DNA of 64,000 nucleotides from positions 124,001 to 188,000 of the forward strand of contig JAMFRP010000007.1 in the NCBI GenBank assembly GCA_026224775.1, read 5' to 3'. Shown in pieces: positions 1 through 12,802 of the stretch (within the stretch, counting starts at the first letter, position 1; every line of letters begins with the position of its first letter). The notes beneath the pieces are model-generated. The model worked only from the letters and a program-made list of their open reading frames with translations. It was not told the DNA's origin and searched no databases. This DNA is from Bacteroidota bacterium (GTDB lineage: Bacteria > Bacteroidota > Bacteroidia > Sphingobacteriales > Sphingobacteriaceae). A program made the position numbers and the translations under genes.

Positions 1-1183
1 ATAAAGTAAGCTCCATAACATCGGCGTACTTTGCATCACCTGTTAGTTGCAGCATGCGCCAGTTCCATAAAACATTGCCTACGCTTGCACAGGTTTCGTT
101 ATGGGCGGTAAGGCTAGGTAATTGATAATCGCGCCCGTAAGCCTGGTGAACCTCCTGAACGTCCTTCAATAAATACGAAGTACCATCGGGCGACACACCG
201 TCATACAAGGCACCGCAACCACCTGTAATATACATTTTGCGGTTAACCACATCATTCCAAACCAGGTTAAGGGTATGCATTAACGTAGTGTCGCCTGTTT
301 CGGCGTAAACATCCGCCGCGCCAGCGTATAGGTAATTGGCTCGTACTGCATGACCTGTTGCCTGGGTTTGTTCTCTAAATGGTATACGATCCTGGTTATC
401 ATCCGTACCGTCCTTCATCAATCCTCTAATATCAATCAGGTTTTTAGCTAGCTCCAGGTATTTAGGGTCGTGTGTGGTACGATACATCTCAACCACACCC
501 ATATAATGCGATGGGCATATGGCATTCCGAGCTAATTCAGGCGATGCCGTTTTATAGAACCTGTACAGGTAATCAGTTGCCTTAATGGCTACATTTAGAA
601 AGTTCCGTTTACCTGTTACTCTATAATGAATACAGGCGGCAGTCATTAAATGACCAAGGTTGTAAGTTTCAAAATTCAGCCTATCTTCAAAGGCTTTTGC
701 ATTTTTGGGATTGTTTCGCTCTTCAATTAATGTTGGGGTATGGATGTAACCATCAGCACGTTGAGCTTTCGCTATCAGCGCAATGGTATTATCCATCAAT
801 TGATCTAATTTAGGATCATGGGTAGTGGCATACATGCTGGCTACAGCCTCAAATAATTTATAAAAATCTCCATCCTGAAATGGAGGTCCAACATGCGAAC
901 CTGTATCCAGTCCAGCAGCAATTTCAAAGTTTTGAATAGCGTGGCCCATTTTAGGGTCACTGTATATTTTCCATAAGTTAGGGATCATCGTTTCCCGGCA
1001 TACTTTAAAACGATCAGCCCAAAAACCGGTTGTCCATGTTACATCGCCCATGTTAACGCTGCTTAGTTTAGCGTAGGGACTCGCCGAGGTATTTACTAAG
1101 GCTTTATCCTGTGCATATAAAAAACTTGCGCATAATGTTAATCCCATCAACATCACAATCCCTTTCAGCATATTTTTCATCAT
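1..1183 (-). CDS. GH127 beta-L-arabinofuranosidase-like protein (3' end outside window)
   Basis: Reverse-strand reading frame open to the left edge; about 394 N-terminal codons are visible. It begins with tandem ATG codons (1183 and 1180) and a signal peptide ending in FLYAQ, so it is probably periplasmic. The (alpha/alpha)6-barrel family signature HNETCASVGN lies near the window edge: its Glu and Cys correspond to the zinc ligands Glu338 and Cys340 of Bifidobacterium HypBA1. GH127 members remove terminal beta-L-arabinofuranose, present in RG-II side chains. It follows the GH106 gene by 10 nt as a distal member of the 40-kb unit. Oddity: the residue 16 positions before the zinc Glu, where HypBA1 has its proposed acid/base Glu322, is Gln (in HQAYG). 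The later Cys ligands lie outside the window. Family assignment is good; activity and substrate are inferred. Confidence 0.85.
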   Translation of the reverse strand, partial: MMKNMLKGIVMLMGLTLCASFLYAQDKALVNTSASPYAKLSSVNMGDVTWTTGFWADRFKVCRETMIPNLWKIYSDPKMGHAIQNFEIAAGLDTGSHVGPPFQDGDFYKLFEAVASMYATTHDPKLDQLMDNTIALIAKAQRADGYIHTPTLIEERNNPKNAKAFEDRLNFETYNLGHLMTAACIHYRVTGKRNFLNVAIKATDYLYRFYKTASPELARNAICPSHYMGVVEMYRTTHDPKYLELAKNLIDIRGLMKDGTDDNQDRIPFREQTQATGHAVRANYLYAGAADVYAETGDTTLMHTLNLVWNDVVNRKMYITGGCGALYDGVSPDGTSYLLKDVQEVHQAYGRDYQLPSLTAHNETCASVGNVLWNWRMLQLTGDAKYADVMELTL

Positions 1184-1193
1184 CAACAATTCA

Positions 1194-4100
1194 TTAATAT
1201 TCTAATTTCACAATCCTTACAGGCCCCATTAAGCCTGCTGGTAGCAACGGTTTATCATCCAGCCTGTAAACGGCATTTGTCCAGGTTACTCGTTTATTTT
1301 CAGGTAAAGCATGGTCGCCGATTAAACGATTTGCCCAGGTGTTGCTTACTTCAATCCTGATTTTGTTATTGCCTTTTTTCAAGGCTTTACTAATATCAAC
1401 ACGATATGGATAAGTCCAGGCTGTACCGCAATGTATACCGTTAACATATACGTCTGCAAGGTTATCTACCCTACCCAAGTCGAGCCATAAGTTGTTATTT
1501 TTATCACTTTGCCAATTAAAATCCTTAGTATAAGCAGCGGTGCCGGAGTAATACTTTATAGCGTCATTTGCGTTGTGGCTCCAATCGGTTAGTCCGTTAA
1601 ACGTTACAGGTTTTTCAGGGCCACCAAATGATTTATCAAATTGGACTTGCCAATTCCCCTTAAGTGTTTGCGCGACCTTGATCGATGGAATATTTGATTC
1701 CTTTTTCGCTACAGTAGTTGCAATAGGCTGCTTCAAAACAATAAATACAGAGCCGCTGGCATCTAAACTTATTGTTAATACCGTTCTGCCTTTTTCAATT
1801 TTCCAATCTCCGGCATTTCTTATGTCACCTGTTAGCGGATCCCATAATTCAGGTATTTTGCCAGAGGTTCTTAATGATAAGGTTATGGTGCGTTGATGAT
1901 TATCCTGATTAGAGATAAAATAGGTATCGAAGCCTGCTCCTGCTCTGTGATTCCAGGCAATACTATTAGCAAAATTGCCGATTGAATCAGTCATAATAAC
2001 ATCCCGATTTATACCCAACTTCTCAAACGTTTCATCTGTATACGGGGCTATAAGTAATTTTTTGTTTGATCCTAATGAATTGAAAAGTTGATCGGCATTT
2101 TGTTTAACTATTTTATCATCTGATAAACCGGGCGCTTGAGTTGGATGATCGCATATGATGATGGTCGCACCGTCTTTAACCAATTGTCGAATTTTCTCAA
2201 TTGCCTGTATCGACATTACGCTGCTATCAGGTGACATTGGACGGCTACCAGGGATCACTAAAACGCCGTAACTTGCCCCACCGGGTAATACAATACGGCC
2301 TTTCTTATTAACAGTTGCCAGTCTTAACAAAGCATCCAGATTGAATGAATCATAAGCATAGCCCCGCATTGGATTTATCCATTGCTGTGGTTCGGCCATG
2401 TTTGCAGAACTGTTTACCCCGTCGGGGATGGTTTGCATAGGCTCACCTTTGTTTGCAAGGCGCATTCTTTCAGATTTCACTCTTTCCTCGCCGAAAATGC
2501 CCGGCAATGTACTTACCAATCTTTCCGGTAGAATTGCGCGACGTGGGGTTTCCTCACCTGTAAATACGGCTACATCCACTACCGGATGCCCCATTTGCAG
2601 CATCGCCTGGCAACGTTGTACATATTGAAGCCAAGCCTTGCCGGGTTTCCACCAGGTTTGATCACGCTGAAAGAAAGAACCAATACCATCCAAGGTCATT
2701 CCGGGTTTACGATCAAGCCATGGATTATGTACATCTACGTGAAAAGTAAAACGGTTAATACCAAGTGCGAACTCTCTATCGGCTATCACTTTTAACATGG
2801 CGGGGTGTTCATCCCACATCAGGCGCAGCTCTGTAAAAGCCTCGGCCTGGATTATATTTTTACCATAGATATGGCCGCCCGAAATTGCATCCAATATATC
2901 GTTGGGCTTATCATGTGTGGGGCTGCGTAACCAAAATTCGCCCATCGGTATATCAACCTGGCTATAATGAAGTATACCGTCGCTCACCATGGTTGGTGCA
3001 ACGCTTTCGGCGCTAAAGCTACAGCCTTGCGCATGTGCCAATTTAGCCATCGTACCAAAAAAGTTATCCGAAACTAATTCGGCAATGGTTTGCCTTACAT
3101 CGCTCAATACTTTTTCTGATACCGACGCGCTTTGTACCGGTACGCCAGCCATTACGGGTAAGTAAGGCAACAGATCATAGCCCCGGCGTTTTTTGAACTC
3201 CGCAGCAAATACCGGCGACCAGTTTTGACTGCCAGCTTCCCAGCTATCTACGTGAAATATTTTTAAAACACGTTTGGCCGTTTGTTCCCCGACTTGTTTA
3301 ACGGCTTCGCCAAACCATTTATCATACTGTAGTTTAACTGCCGCTGGATTGAACTTATCGCATTCCAGACCTTTGCCTGCTCCACCTGTTGCATTGGTAT
3401 GCCCGGTTGAGGTATAGCCAACCCGTAATATCGTCCAGTTCCCGGCAGGAACCTGCCAGTTTAGTACGCCATTGGCATTTAATTTATCAGTAATATCAAT
3501 GATCTTATCTTTTGGTACACATAACTCATCAGGCAATTGCTGAGTAGTGGTCCGTTTACTTACACGCCATACCTCGCCTGTTTTGCCTTCATATTGGTGA
3601 ATAGATGACTCGGCAGATAATTCAATGCCGGACAGTTTTAACGATGGTTTCCATTTTGCAAAGTCCAGATCCTCCGATCCCGGCTCCGAGCCTGCTTTAT
3701 CATACACAAAACGAAAGAACTTTGCTGTAGTAGGTACAATATCATTAGTGATCTGAGCATCACCATCCTGCCAGCCGTGGCGGGGCGGCTCTAACCGGGT
3801 TAGGTGTTTAAAAGTCTTACCATCATCACTAACTTCAATCAGCAAGCGTTCCGTCTCGAAATTACTCGCGTTGGTGTGGATAGTTAACGACCTGCAAGTA
3901 AAAGGTTGGGCAAATTCCAATTGTATCCAACATGGTGTGCTGCTTGCAAAATTGGTTTTATTTCCGATTTCAGCAAGATATTGTACATCTGCCCCCGTGC
4001 TTGACGTTACTTTAGGCATTGTTGTATAACTCGTAATACCACTACCTACAGGCGATGGGTAAGCAAGAATTTTAATATCTCGATAATAGCCCTTATAACT

Positions 4101-4601
4101 TTGCGGCCTGGCTAAAGTATCATGAAATAATTTGCCACCATTAATTAAGGTTTTTGTCCATACTATTTTTTGCATAGATAGTTCGGGAGTTATCCATGGG
4201 CCGCCGGCTACGGCAAAACCATCGCAATCATGTAGGGCAAGCTTCAACCCTAATCTATCTGCCTCGGCAAAAGCAAACTTCACCATTTCCCACCATGGCT
4301 TACTCAATTGCTCGGTGGGCGGGGTCATATAAGGCGGAGTTGCCGGGCCTTTAATAGTCATTAAATAAGCGCCCTCAAAACCCTCGGCCTTCATCGATTC
4401 CAAATCTGCAGTTATGCCCGCACGCGATACACTCGACTGCATCCAATACCAATAAACCCAGGGTTTGGCATTTTCGGGTGGATGTAGGAAGTTTTGCTTA
4501 AGCACGTCATAATCCTTCTTTTTAACTGCCTGCGAAAAACCATGCAAAGCAAACCAATTGCCGCACGCACAAACAAGCAATAAAAGGACGAACTTTTTCA
4601 T
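1194..4601 (-). CDS. GH106 alpha-L-rhamnosidase
   Basis: 1135 aa with signal peptide (residues 1-24, ending GFSQ). I start at the ATG at 4601 because it begins a normal signal peptide and lies 1 nt from the upstream stop; the longer frame from 4733 would overlap the GH2 gene by 131 nt. The N-terminal block (NFLHPPENAKPWVYWYW) is the GH106 barrel start. DSWEAGSQNW places a Glu at 455 and MGEFW one at 555; the 100-residue spacing equals that of the catalytic pair Glu461/Glu561 described for B. thetaiotaomicron BT0986, the RG-II GH106. A beta-sandwich insert (about 215-330) and a C-terminal galactose-binding-like domain (about 990-1130) follow family architecture. It should remove terminal alpha-L-rhamnose in the periplasm. 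Confidence 0.9.
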   Translation of the reverse strand: MKKFVLLLLVCACGNWFALHGFSQAVKKKDYDVLKQNFLHPPENAKPWVYWYWMQSSVSRAGITADLESMKAEGFEGAYLMTIKGPATPPYMTPPTEQLSKPWWEMVKFAFAEADRLGLKLALHDCDGFAVAGGPWITPELSMQKIVWTKTLINGGKLFHDTLARPQSYKGYYRDIKILAYPSPVGSGITSYTTMPKVTSSTGADVQYLAEIGNKTNFASSTPCWIQLEFAQPFTCRSLTIHTNASNFETERLLIEVSDDGKTFKHLTRLEPPRHGWQDGDAQITNDIVPTTAKFFRFVYDKAGSEPGSEDLDFAKWKPSLKLSGIELSAESSIHQYEGKTGEVWRVSKRTTTQQLPDELCVPKDKIIDITDKLNANGVLNWQVPAGNWTILRVGYTSTGHTNATGGAGKGLECDKFNPAAVKLQYDKWFGEAVKQVGEQTAKRVLKIFHVDSWEAGSQNWSPVFAAEFKKRRGYDLLPYLPVMAGVPVQSASVSEKVLSDVRQTIAELVSDNFFGTMAKLAHAQGCSFSAESVAPTMVSDGILHYSQVDIPMGEFWLRSPTHDKPNDILDAISGGHIYGKNIIQAEAFTELRLMWDEHPAMLKVIADREFALGINRFTFHVDVHNPWLDRKPGMTLDGIGSFFQRDQTWWKPGKAWLQYVQRCQAMLQMGHPVVDVAVFTGEETPRRAILPERLVSTLPGIFGEERVKSERMRLANKGEPMQTIPDGVNSSANMAEPQQWINPMRGYAYDSFNLDALLRLATVNKKGRIVLPGGASYGVLVIPGSRPMSPDSSVMSIQAIEKIRQLVKDGATIIICDHPTQAPGLSDDKIVKQNADQLFNSLGSNKKLLIAPYTDETFEKLGINRDVIMTDSIGNFANSIAWNHRAGAGFDTYFISNQDNHQRTITLSLRTSGKIPELWDPLTGDIRNAGDWKIEKGRTVLTISLDASGSVFIVLKQPIATTVAKKESNIPSIKVAQTLKGNWQVQFDKSFGGPEKPVTFNGLTDWSHNANDAIKYYSGTAAYTKDFNWQSDKNNNLWLDLGRVDNLADVYVNGIHCGTAWTYPYRVDISKALKKGNNKIRIEVSNTWANRLIGDHALPENKRVTWTNAVYRLDDKPLLPAGLMGPVRIVKLEY

Positions 4602-4602
4602 A

Positions 4603-7908
<3,306 letters not shown>

Positions 7909-7911
7909 TTA

Positions 7912-10095
7912 TTACAAGGCGTTATAATCGACTGTAAAATATGTTCCTTTTATCACCTGTAGTTCAAATATGTTATCACCTTTCGCTATAATCTTAGCCT
8001 GTTTACAGGTTGGTATTGTTTTGCTTCTAAATCGAAGCGCACCTAAGCCATCATCACTACTTACCTTAATTTGTTTGGTACTTACATAAACCTTTATATC
8101 GCCATTAGGCGTGGGGACACTTCCTTGCATCCATTGTAAACCACCTAAATTGGGCTCAATTAGGTAATCCTTATAACCTGGTGAGGTAGGTTTTATACCA
8201 AGATAGTATTTCCCCAATAAATAAATCGGGCTTGCACCCCAGGCGTGGCATAAGCTTTTGCCGTAAGGCCTGCCGTACATAGCGTAAATATTAGCGCCTG
8301 TATCCGTGGGATTATATTCTTCCCAAAACGAAGTTGCACCGAGCTTGAGCATGCCGCCCCAATAATCCTTCATTTGTTTTAAAACATAGCTTTGCTCGCC
8401 CATGGCGCATAGCGATTCCAGTTCGTAAAAGCGCATATAAGGCGTGGTGATCTTAGGTACATTGTTATTTAGGAGTACATATTTTTTCACGTCCTGCTTT
8501 TTAGCATCGTCCAAATAATTAAAGAAGATGGAGAACATATTGGCATAACGAGTAACATTATCCGTTGGTTTTCCATCAATACGGCTATGAACCAGCGCAT
8601 GTTTTTGTTCATTCCAATAATAGTTGAATATTTTAGTCCGTAGATCGGCGGCTGTTGCAGCATACTTTTCAGCCCCGGCATCGTCGTGGGCAATTTTGGC
8701 GCATTGGGCCATTGTTTCCAAACTGCGGCACAATAAGATCTGCTCAAAACTAACTTCACCTTGTTTGCTTAAACCATCGGCCCAATCAATAAATACCCAG
8801 TCGCCTGTTAAACCCTGCACCAAGCCATCCTTATCGCGGCGGGAAAGGCAATAATCCATCATGCTTTGCATGCGTGGGTAATTTTGTTCGATGAATGTTT
8901 TATCGCCTGTATATTGGTAATAATCGTTGATGCCTAAAAACCAATAAAATGTATAATCCATTATGGTATTGATGTGGCTGGTAACGGGATCTTTACCTCG
9001 CAAAGCAAGCAGTGTATGTGTTACCGTAGGCGAATCAAAGAACAAATAGTAATTCATTAAATAGCTCTGATAGGCATCACCAGACCATACCCACCTGTCG
9101 CGTTTGATACCATCAATAAAAAATTCGCGAGTGTTGAGGTGTAACGTGTAAGCCGATACATCCCATATTTTATTAACCTCCTCATCTGAACATTTGAAAC
9201 TGCCGCGCTGCTTAACCGGCGAATACTCATAGAGCATGGATACATCATTAATGCTGATGTTATCATCATAATAAATAGTTACGTATCTAAACGCCCTTGA
9301 TCCGCTAAAAGTGAAATCACCGCCGTTTTGATCTACATCTATTTTATCTGACAATTCACAACGTGCTGTATCCATCGCTTCTTCGGGCGATTCACCAAAA
9401 TATAACGAAACTCGCCCTTTTCCTTTTAGTCCGTTAAGCTTGATGTAACCAAAGGTCTCTTTTCCAAAATCCACAAACATTGTATGTGATTTTCTGCTGA
9501 TGCTGGCTGCCTTGTGTTCTTCAACGGGTAAATGATAGGTCGACGGTAATACGTTGGGATCAGTAAAATCCCAGCTTCCGGCAAGTAAATATTTTGTGGC
9601 AGACACATCGGAGGTTTTACCAGATGCATCAATCCATTCTTTATCTTCATAAGTCACCAACCACGAAGTATCCGAAACAAGATGAGTACCCTGAACAAAT
9701 ATGGCCGGTACATTTGCCTGATTATATACTTTTAAACTGATGCGGTGTTTACCGGCTGGGATGTGTATTACCTTAGGATACCCACGAATAGTTTTACCGT
9801 CTAAACTTACATTATATTGCCCCTCCACGTATAATTTAGCGTCTTCTGGATTAGCTAGTTCAAAATCTTTATGAAAATTCATCAGCACATAGTGGCTATC
9901 CAGTTTCCAAAATGGCGGCAGAAATGTACCACGCTCTGTACGCCTGTTTTGCATTTTGTTACTCAACCAAACCTCATAATCGCCCGGATACCATATCCAT
10001 GATGCTTTTTGCGCTTTGGCGGCATCACTAAACAGCATTAAGCTGAGTAAGGCAACTAAAACATATTTTAAGCTAACTGCTTTTTTATCTTTCAT
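7912..10095 (-). CDS. GH78 alpha-L-rhamnosidase (short form)
   Basis: 727 aa; signal peptide 1-29. It lacks the large N-terminal Fn3-like module of the other two GH78 proteins here: it starts with a jelly-roll region (about 30-160), a second beta-sandwich (about 190-295), the six-hairpin barrel (about 300-640) and a C-terminal beta domain. The family motif appears as FIDGIKRDRWVWSGD (Asp328, Arg332, Asp333, Asp340), with the downstream SFWEEY motif typical of the barrel. It should release alpha-L-rhamnose in the periplasm. Three GH78 copies and one GH106 suggest separate enzymes for different rhamnosyl linkages. It sits 4 nt after the SSS symporter gene. Confidence 0.88.
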   Translation of the reverse strand: MKDKKAVSLKYVLVALLSLMLFSDAAKAQKASWIWYPGDYEVWLSNKMQNRRTERGTFLPPFWKLDSHYVLMNFHKDFELANPEDAKLYVEGQYNVSLDGKTIRGYPKVIHIPAGKHRISLKVYNQANVPAIFVQGTHLVSDTSWLVTYEDKEWIDASGKTSDVSATKYLLAGSWDFTDPNVLPSTYHLPVEEHKAASISRKSHTMFVDFGKETFGYIKLNGLKGKGRVSLYFGESPEEAMDTARCELSDKIDVDQNGGDFTFSGSRAFRYVTIYYDDNISINDVSMLYEYSPVKQRGSFKCSDEEVNKIWDVSAYTLHLNTREFFIDGIKRDRWVWSGDAYQSYLMNYYLFFDSPTVTHTLLALRGKDPVTSHINTIMDYTFYWFLGINDYYQYTGDKTFIEQNYPRMQSMMDYCLSRRDKDGLVQGLTGDWVFIDWADGLSKQGEVSFEQILLCRSLETMAQCAKIAHDDAGAEKYAATAADLRTKIFNYYWNEQKHALVHSRIDGKPTDNVTRYANMFSIFFNYLDDAKKQDVKKYVLLNNNVPKITTPYMRFYELESLCAMGEQSYVLKQMKDYWGGMLKLGATSFWEEYNPTDTGANIYAMYGRPYGKSLCHAWGASPIYLLGKYYLGIKPTSPGYKDYLIEPNLGGLQWMQGSVPTPNGDIKVYVSTKQIKVSSDDGLGALRFRSKTIPTCKQAKIIAKGDNIFELQVIKGTYFTVDYNAL

Positions 10096-10099
10096 AAAA

Positions 10100-11695
10100 T
10101 TAATGTCCGTTAAATATCAGGTACAGGACTATCATCACAATTATTAAAACTCCCCAGGCAATTTTAACCCGCTTGGTGGGCTTAACAATGGTTACCAGCT
10201 TATCGGGAATGTACATTACAGGATTTGTATCCAACAATGAAATAATAATAGCCAAGGCCATCAGGAATGCGAAAATGTAAAAAGACAGCAATAAATAATG
10301 CGGCCAGATGGGATATTTATCGGGCGTAAAAACCCATAAATACAACACGCCAGTACCCAAACTAAATGCTGAACCAGCAGATAAGACCGTGTTAACAGCC
10401 TTACGGCTGGTCTTTTTCCAAAATACCGTTAACAAGAAGACAACGGCCAAAGGCGGTGCAATAAAGCCTAAAACGGACTGGAAGACATCAAATAGGTTAA
10501 GTCCCTTTATATTATCAATAGCCAGTGATACCGCAACCGCAAAAACGCAGCCCGCTACCACAGCCATTCGCCCCACCTTTATAATTTGGTTGTTAGTTGC
10601 ACTTGGATTAAATTTTTTAACGTAGACATCCATTGTAAACACGGTGCTTAGCGAGTTTAGCGATGAACCTATAGTACCTACTAATACCGCTATCAGCACC
10701 ACAATCACCAAACCATTTAGTCCAGGGGGAAAAAGATGGGTAACCATAGTCATGTAAGCTTCGGCGGGGTCTTTTAAACCAGGATAGAGTATAAAACATA
10801 ATATCCCCGTAAGGATAAAAAGCGGCAGCGACAGTATTTTAAGCCAGGCGATAAAGTTTACGCCCAGTTGCCCTTGCTCCAAATTTTTAGCACCTAAAAC
10901 CGACTGCACCATGGCCTGATCGGTACAAAAGAAGGCGATAGCAGAAACAGGGTAGCCTAATAATATGGCATACCATGGATATTTTTTATCGCTTGCGGGA
11001 TGTATCAGGTTCCAATAATCATGCGGTACTTTGTGGTATACGGCTGATAGTCCACCAACTTTTATAATACCTATTACAGTCAATAATAATGACACCGCTA
11101 TCAGCAATATCATCTGGAAAAAATTGACTTTGGCTATCGTTTTTAACCCACCCGCAAAAGTAAAAAGTCCGGCAAAGGAGACTAACACAATTACTGATTC
11201 CCACATGGGGATACCCAATATCTGCCGAACTAAAAATCCTCCTGCAAATAACCCTAATGATAACCACGAGATCAATATTTTGATCAGTGCATACCAGGCG
11301 AGTATATTTTGGGTAGAATCGCCATAGCGTTTACCCATAAATTCGGGCATGGTGCTCACTTTAGCGGCAAGGTACTTAGGTGCGAAAACTATCGCCAGCA
11401 GTAACAGGAAAACGAAGGCATACCAGTCGAAATTTACGGCTACAATGCCTGTAGTATAGCCAATACTTGCAAAGGCCAGCAACATTGACGGGCCAACGTT
11501 AGTGCCCCACATATTAAAGCCGATACTGGCCCATCCCAATGATTTATTGGCTAGAAAAAGCGTTTCATCTTTGTTTTTCTTCTTTGCAAAGCTGGATCTA
11601 TACCCAATAATCATCAGCACGACGATGTATGCCGCTACAATGGCATAATCCAGCGGTGTTAAATTAGTAACCAAACTGCCCATCGCTAATATCAT
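10100..11695 (-). CDS. Sodium:solute symporter (SSS family), probable sugar importer
   Basis: 531 aa with about 13-14 hydrophobic segments and no cleavable signal peptide: an inner-membrane protein of the SSS/SGLT family. FNMWGTNVGPSMLLAFA and the core FIAPPLAVVFLLTVFWKK are typical of sugar-type SSS members. The ATG overlaps the TGA of the Gfo/Idh gene by 4 nt (ATGA), so the two are probably translationally coupled. A second ATG lies at 11683. It is the only cytoplasmic-membrane transporter in the window and probably imports a monosaccharide freed in the periplasm. The sugar cannot be read from sequence; coupling to a dehydrogenase suggests that enzyme's substrate. Confidence 0.88.
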   Translation of the reverse strand: MILAMGSLVTNLTPLDYAIVAAYIVVLMIIGYRSSFAKKKNKDETLFLANKSLGWASIGFNMWGTNVGPSMLLAFASIGYTTGIVAVNFDWYAFVFLLLLAIVFAPKYLAAKVSTMPEFMGKRYGDSTQNILAWYALIKILISWLSLGLFAGGFLVRQILGIPMWESVIVLVSFAGLFTFAGGLKTIAKVNFFQMILLIAVSLLLTVIGIIKVGGLSAVYHKVPHDYWNLIHPASDKKYPWYAILLGYPVSAIAFFCTDQAMVQSVLGAKNLEQGQLGVNFIAWLKILSLPLFILTGILCFILYPGLKDPAEAYMTMVTHLFPPGLNGLVIVVLIAVLVGTIGSSLNSLSTVFTMDVYVKKFNPSATNNQIIKVGRMAVVAGCVFAVAVSLAIDNIKGLNLFDVFQSVLGFIAPPLAVVFLLTVFWKKTSRKAVNTVLSAGSAFSLGTGVLYLWVFTPDKYPIWPHYLLLSFYIFAFLMALAIIISLLDTNPVMYIPDKLVTIVKPTKRVKIAWGVLIIVMIVLYLIFNGH

Positions 11696-12777
11696 GCGTT
11701 TAATATTTCAGGTGATAATTTATATTCGGCAAGTACATCGGCAACTTTCACGGGCTGGCCACTTTTTAACGATCTGTCCATCGCCTGTAATAAAGCAACT
11801 GTACCTACACCCTCTTTAATGTCAGGATAAGCAGTTTCGCCGCTTTCCAAACAATCGGCAAAGTATTCAAGGTAGTTTTGATATTCGCCTGCGTGATGGC
11901 TTTGACCTTCAAACCTGAAGTAATATTTTAACGTTTTATCTCCCCAGTAAATAATCTTTTCTTCACCAGTTTTATCTGTTACGGCATAACGCAATTCATG
12001 ATAATCCGCTTGGGATGCGCCTTCAGCGCATCTTAATATCACACTCATGCCGCTATCGCGTTGTGTGGGTTGGGTATAACCAGTATAGGCACCACTTACC
12101 CGTGCAATCCGCCCGTCTGTCGATTTAAAAATAAAGTGCATCGTATCTTCATTCTTTAATCCAGCAGTTTTACCGTTATTGCTGATCATACCATAGCCCA
12201 TTACCTCTTCAACGTTGGGCATATACCAGCGTATAAAATCTACCGGGTGGCTCAAACCGCCATACAACCATTTAAATGCGTTTTCAAGCGCCCAGGGTTT
12301 CTCCAAAAACCAACGATGATCGGCGTGGTAGTGACTTTCAACTGTAATCAGATCGCCTAGCAAACCTTCTTCATAATCTTTCCTTTGCCTTTTTGCAGGT
12401 TCAAAAAAACGGGAGCTTTGACCTACAAAAACCTTTTTACCGGTTCTAGCTGCCAGATCAAGCAATTCCTGTGCTTTTGAAAGATCATCAATAAAGGGTT
12501 TGGTGCAAATAACATGTTTGTTATGCAGCAATGCCTGTTTTACATGTTCAGCATGTAAATGATCGGGGGTATAAATAGCGACAATATCAATCTCGGAATC
12601 ATTCAGCATTTCCTGATAACTGGTTGTGTATTGATGGAAATTGAACTCTTCGGCGCGCTGTTTACACATTTCGATGTTTCTATCGCACACCATTTTAAGC
12701 TCATACTTATCGCTGTTTAATGCTGCCGACATGGTACTGCGGCCTTCTCCTAATCCTAATATGCCTAATTTTAACAT
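11692..12777 (-). CDS. Gfo/Idh/MocA-family NAD(P)-dependent oxidoreductase
   Basis: 361 aa, no signal peptide, so cytosolic. The Rossmann fold opens with GILGLGEGRS; the family lysine is Lys93 in CTKPF and the second catalytic segment is GGLSHPVDFIRW (His/Asp pair). These enzymes oxidise or reduce a sugar hydroxyl with NAD(P). Translational coupling to the SSS symporter indicates it acts on the imported sugar. In an RG-II context D-apiose is attractive because known D-apiose dehydrogenases belong to this superfamily, but L-rhamnose, L-galactose or methyl sugars are equally possible; this is inference. Located 25 nt after the mutarotase-like gene. Confidence 0.85.
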   Translation of the reverse strand: MLKLGILGLGEGRSTMSAALNSDKYELKMVCDRNIEMCKQRAEEFNFHQYTTSYQEMLNDSEIDIVAIYTPDHLHAEHVKQALLHNKHVICTKPFIDDLSKAQELLDLAARTGKKVFVGQSSRFFEPAKRQRKDYEEGLLGDLITVESHYHADHRWFLEKPWALENAFKWLYGGLSHPVDFIRWYMPNVEEVMGYGMISNNGKTAGLKNEDTMHFIFKSTDGRIARVSGAYTGYTQPTQRDSGMSVILRCAEGASQADYHELRYAVTDKTGEEKIIYWGDKTLKYYFRFEGQSHHAGEYQNYLEYFADCLESGETAYPDIKEGVGTVALLQAMDRSLKSGQPVKVADVLAEYKLSPEILNA

Positions 12778-12802
12778 GGTTATTGGTTGCTATCTTTAGC
12801 TG

